From NCBI GenBank assembly GCA_002381805.1, contig DFXZ01000004.1:930001-994000 (forward strand): 64,000 bases of DNA, in the 5' to 3' direction. The notes below the pieces were generated by a model, which ran no database searches, was not told where the DNA came from, and worked only from the letters and a program-made list of their open reading frames with translations. Positions 61,240-64,000 of this stretch are shown here, piece after piece (position 1 is the first letter of the stretch; every line of letters starts with the position of its first letter). A program made the position numbers and the translations under genes. This DNA is from Bdellovibrio sp. UBA4095 (GTDB taxonomy: Bacteria > Bdellovibrionota > Bdellovibrionia > Bdellovibrionales > Bdellovibrionaceae).

Positions 61240-62223
61240 GTGAGAAATTTTGAAACATCATCTCATGCGGAAAACAGTACTTTAAGAAAAGTACCGACTC
61301 TAAGTTTGGCAAGCTACACTCAGGGATCACCTGCGGATCGAGCCACCTTCGTTCAAAAGCTTTTTAGCGGTCTAAAAGAATATGGTTTCATTATTCTGAA
61401 AGATCACAATGTTCAGTCTTCTGATTTAAAGCTGGCCTATGAAGTCCTTGCGAAATTCTACTCCCTACCTGAAGAAGTAAAAAAGAAGTATTTGTCACCG
61501 GAAATTGGTTTCCAACGAGGCTATACGCCCTTCGGTCAAGAACATGCGAAAGATTCTCCGGTGAAGGATTTAAAAGAGTTCTGGCATGTTGGACGTGATC
61601 TCCCACCTGGTCATGAGCTGCGCAAAGTTTATCCCGACAATATTTGGCCGACGGAAATGCCAGAATTTCAAAAGGTGTTCACGAAATTATACAGTGCCTT
61701 GGAAGAGGCGGGAACTGTGATGCTGGAAGCGCTCACAGGTCCCTTGGAAGTTGATAAAGAATTTTTTGCGCGCATGACGAAAGATGGGAATTCGATTCTT
61801 CGCCTTCTTCATTATCCACCGATTCCAGAAGGGGTGGACCCTCGTTGTGTGAGAGCGGCTGCGCACGAGGATATCAACTTTATCACGATATTGCCGGCAG
61901 CAACTGCCTCAGGTTTGCAGCTGAAAGATCGTGATGGTACATGGCTTGATATAGAATCAGAAGCGGATACTTTGATCGTTGATGTGGGAGATATGTTAGC
62001 TCGGCTGACTAATGATGTGCTGCCATCGACCACTCACCGTGTGATCAATCCTCAAGATGGCAAAAATACAAGTCGTTACTCAATGCCTTTCTTTATGCAT
62101 CCTCATCCGGATGCGATGCTCAGCTGTTTGCCTTCGTGTCGGGGTTCCGGTGTGAAATATCCGGATATCACCGGACATGACTTTTTGATGCAACGATTGC
62201 GTGAAATTGGCTTGCTAAAATAG
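61240..62223 (+). CDS. 2-oxoglutarate/Fe(II)-dependent dioxygenase, isopenicillin N synthase-like
   Basis: 327 residues, cytosolic, with the two-part IPNS-like fold. The iron ligands are H209 and D211 (AAHEDINF) and H266 (STTHRVINP), and the 2-oxoglutarate contacts are R279 and S281 (RYS). The N-terminal domain begins VPTLSLASY and contains FQRGYTPFG. The GTG start has GGGAGGGATC upstream. Bacterial members act on varied small molecules; the substrate cannot be inferred. It is 63 bases after trmO and may share a transcript. Confidence 0.9.
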   Translation: MRNFETSSHAENSTLRKVPTLSLASYTQGSPADRATFVQKLFSGLKEYGFIILKDHNVQSSDLKLAYEVLAKFYSLPEEVKKKYLSPEIGFQRGYTPFGQEHAKDSPVKDLKEFWHVGRDLPPGHELRKVYPDNIWPTEMPEFQKVFTKLYSALEEAGTVMLEALTGPLEVDKEFFARMTKDGNSILRLLHYPPIPEGVDPRCVRAAAHEDINFITILPAATASGLQLKDRDGTWLDIESEADTLIVDVGDMLARLTNDVLPSTTHRVINPQDGKNTSRYSMPFFMHPHPDAMLSCLPSCRGSGVKYPDITGHDFLMQRLREIGLLK

Positions 62224-62269
62224 TTCGACTGTTGATTGCCTGAGGCCAAAAATTAGCGCATAAGAGGTT

Positions 62270-63019
62270 ATGCAGAAAAAATATTTGGCCTTTGGACTTT
62301 TGATACTCGCTCTTGTTGTGCTTTATTTTTATTTTCCATTGTCTCAAAGGCAAGAATTGCCACCTGCCGTGGCTCAACCAGCAAATGAATCAGAAGAAAG
62401 TCCCGAGGATATCCCGAGGCCGCCTGAAAGCAATTCGGCTGAGGTGTCATCCGGATCTTCAGGTTTTCTTCCCACCCAAATGGAAAACTCTGTCCGTTTC
62501 GAGAGCTACCAGCAACAGATGAAAGCTTTGTCGGCCTGTCTCAACATAAAAACGAGTCCATTTGATGCAAATGCAGAGATTGGTCTAGAAACGCTGCATG
62601 AAGCGATTTCAGGAGATTTGGGAGCCATCGTTTCAAGAAACAAGGATTGGACTGTTACAGATATTAAAACGCCCTCTAATGAAATGCGCAGAATCTTTTT
62701 TAAGAATACGCCTGACTTGGATCCCCAAGTTTTAAGTTCGGTCAAATACTACGCGTTTTCTGCGGATGGCAGCAGAAAAGAACTTCCTTTATCGAAAGAA
62801 CAATCCGAGAACCCTTCCGAGACGCTCCTGGCCAGTCTCGAGGCGGATGGACAAGTGATTGCTAGATCGAACGCTTGGAGAGTTTTCTATCAGAACGGTT
62901 ATGATCTTATCGCCACTGAAAAAAACGGAAGAATCTACTCTTTCGAGTTGAACCGAGATGATAAGGCGTTTCGTTGTCAGGAAAATGCGCAGGGTTCGCT
63001 GCAGTGCCGATGTATCTAG
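62270..63019 (+). CDS. Membrane-anchored protein of unknown function
   Basis: 249 residues. An N-terminal membrane anchor or signal (5-24, LAFGLLILALVVLYFYF) is followed by a Pro/Glu/Ser-rich linker (about 28-75) and a globular periplasmic domain (about 80-247) with Cys at about 92 and near the C-terminus (CQENAQGSLQCRCI, three Cys). The domain has strands like AWRVFYQNGYDLIATEKNGRIYSFELNR. No family recognised. AGAGG precedes the ATG. It is convergent with valS. Confidence 0.6.
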   Translation: MQKKYLAFGLLILALVVLYFYFPLSQRQELPPAVAQPANESEESPEDIPRPPESNSAEVSSGSSGFLPTQMENSVRFESYQQQMKALSACLNIKTSPFDANAEIGLETLHEAISGDLGAIVSRNKDWTVTDIKTPSNEMRRIFFKNTPDLDPQVLSSVKYYAFSADGSRKELPLSKEQSENPSETLLASLEADGQVIARSNAWRVFYQNGYDLIATEKNGRIYSFELNRDDKAFRCQENAQGSLQCRCI

Positions 63020-63062
63020 GAAATTAATCCCGCCCTCGTTAGACAAGAGCGGGATAGATGAA

Positions 63063-64000
63063 CTATTGGAATCGAGTCAATGCATCCTGAAGGGATGCAA
63101 TTTGAATCTTCGACTGAGCAAGAAGAGCTTTGTCAGCAGCGACCACGTCTTCATCGGCATTCGCTATGAATTTTTCATTCGAAAGCTTTCCAGTCAGAGT
63201 CGAAATATCTTTGTGAAGTTTTTCGATCAGCTTGTTGATGCGCTTGATTTCTTCTTCAAAGTCGACCAGTCCTTCGAGTGGAATAATCACTTTTACATTC
63301 GCATCTTTAACGGCAACAGGAGCAACAGCACACTTCATCAAATCGCCATCGGCACCAATCTCAACTTCCTCAAGACGACCCATTGTCATAATCGCCGTGC
63401 GATTATTTCCAAGAATTTTTTGAACTTGATCATTGGTAATTCCTAGTCGAGCTTTAATTTTAAGGGCAGGACTGATTCTGTTTTCACCGCGAATATTACG
63501 AATAGCCGTGATCACTTCTTTCACAATATCAATTTCAAAGGCCGCCTGAGATGATCCCAGATTTAGGAACTCTTTGTCGTTCCGAACGTTCGGGAATTGA
63601 TCAATAATGCAGGCCTTGTCTTTAATTGGAAGCTTTTGATAGATCTCTTCCGAAATAAACGGCGCAAATGGATGTAGAAGGCGCATAATGCGATTCAGAA
63701 CCTGAGCAATCACCAGTTGGGTAGCTTGTTTCTCTGCCGCGTTATTGCCATTCAGTATCGGCTTCGTGAATTCAATGTACCAATCACAGAACTGATTCCA
63801 GATAAAGTGATAGAGCGCATTGGCAGCATCGGAAAACTTTTCTGCTTCCATGGCTTCTTCAACTTGCTTTGTGACCTCTGCTAACTTCGTAATGATCCAC
63901 TTGTCGAAAACACTGATGTCGGCCTGATTAGGAAGGGCTTTGACACCATCGGCGGGAGCTTTGAAATCTGACAAGTTAGACAAAGCGAAGCGAGCGGCAT
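63063..64000 (-). CDS. valS: Valyl-tRNA synthetase, C-terminal part only
   Basis: The gene runs off the right edge; only the last about 312 codons are visible. The reading frame is open to the edge and begins with AARFALSNLSDF, the typical ValRS sequence just before the anticodon domain. HPFAPFISEEIYQKLP, IRNIRGENRISP and a C-terminal coiled-coil arm (about the last 65 residues, DFEEEIKRINKLIEKLHKD) all match valS. HIGH and KMSKS motifs lie beyond the edge. A Met-like start inside the frame at 63983 (TTG) is internal and not the true start. Confidence 0.93.
   Translation of the reverse strand, partial: AARFALSNLSDFKAPADGVKALPNQADISVFDKWIITKLAEVTKQVEEAMEAEKFSDAANALYHFIWNQFCDWYIEFTKPILNGNNAAEKQATQLVIAQVLNRIMRLLHPFAPFISEEIYQKLPIKDKACIIDQFPNVRNDKEFLNLGSSQAAFEIDIVKEVITAIRNIRGENRISPALKIKARLGITNDQVQKILGNNRTAIMTMGRLEEVEIGADGDLMKCAVAPVAVKDANVKVIIPLEGLVDFEEEIKRINKLIEKLHKDISTLTGKLSNEKFIANADEDVVAADKALLAQSKIQIASLQDALTRFQ

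Noticed and set aside
1..64000. CRISPR arrays, IS elements, integrase-type genes, tRNA and rRNA genes
   Set aside because: I read through for repeated spacer-like units, transposase or integrase motifs and cloverleaf-like arms and found none that I could support; tRNAs can be missed by eye.

Overview
The window looks like a chromosomal segment of a Bdellovibrio-type predatory bacterium (Bdellovibrionota). The evidence is the gene content and one operator. There is an imuA-imuB-dnaE2 mutagenesis cassette behind a TTAC-N3-GTAA box, the LexA motif described for Bdellovibrio bacteriovorus. There are also tandem short flagellins and many small secreted proteins or secreted hydrolases with no recognisable family. 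The species cannot be fixed from the sequence alone. Genes are dense and on both strands. I see no rRNA, tRNA, CRISPR array, insertion sequence or prophage.

Layout. 0-9 kb: the start of agmatinase (speB, cut by the edge), a YejABE-like peptide importer without its ATPase, arginine decarboxylase (speA) and leuS. 9-16 kb: a REC-GGDEF cyclase, a cation efflux protein, trmB, a ferredoxin, trxB, a stand-alone receiver, and a subtilase lipoprotein preceded by a separate gene that looks like its prodomain. 16-22 kb: a GYF/PilZ c-di-GMP receptor, the peptide-transporter ATPases dppD/dppF, gph, an OmpA-like lipoprotein, two methyltransferase-like genes and a YihY membrane protein. 22-29 kb: dnaE2, imuB, imuA, the LexA operator and the alkyltransferase ogt. 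29-36 kb: a hydrolase, a divergent AceE-like enzyme, a TonB-like protein, a PP2C phosphatase and an M23 peptidase. 36-44 kb: lineage-specific secreted proteins, a thiolase with a degenerate SDR partner, an HD phosphohydrolase and a beta-barrel protein. 44-48 kb: two flagellins with structured leaders and a PA14/FN3 lipoprotein. 48-53 kb: a LysR regulator, ubiB and rnr. 53-60 kb: a major porin, four small secreted proteins, a zinc phospholipase/nuclease-like enzyme, a Crp-family regulator, a second subtilase and a tyrosine-rich secreted protein. 60-64 kb: trmO, a 2-oxoglutarate dioxygenase, a membrane-anchored protein and the 3' part of valS.

How the genes fit together. Several groups form clear units. 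SpeA and SpeB make putrescine from arginine. The Yej-like permease probably borrows the distant DppDF ATPases to import peptides, which suits growth on prey. Ogt, ImuA, ImuB and DnaE2 form a DNA-damage island. Secreted proteases, the zinc hydrolase and surface proteins fit a predatory lifestyle. A recurring non-coding theme is stem-loops in mRNA leaders: at both flagellins, at the porin, and hiding the ribosome binding site at the PilZ gene and at ogt. Another terminator-like hairpin lies inside the first codons of a hydrolase. Many start codons were moved inward from the longest open frame because a clear Shine-Dalgarno or domain boundary supports the internal start.
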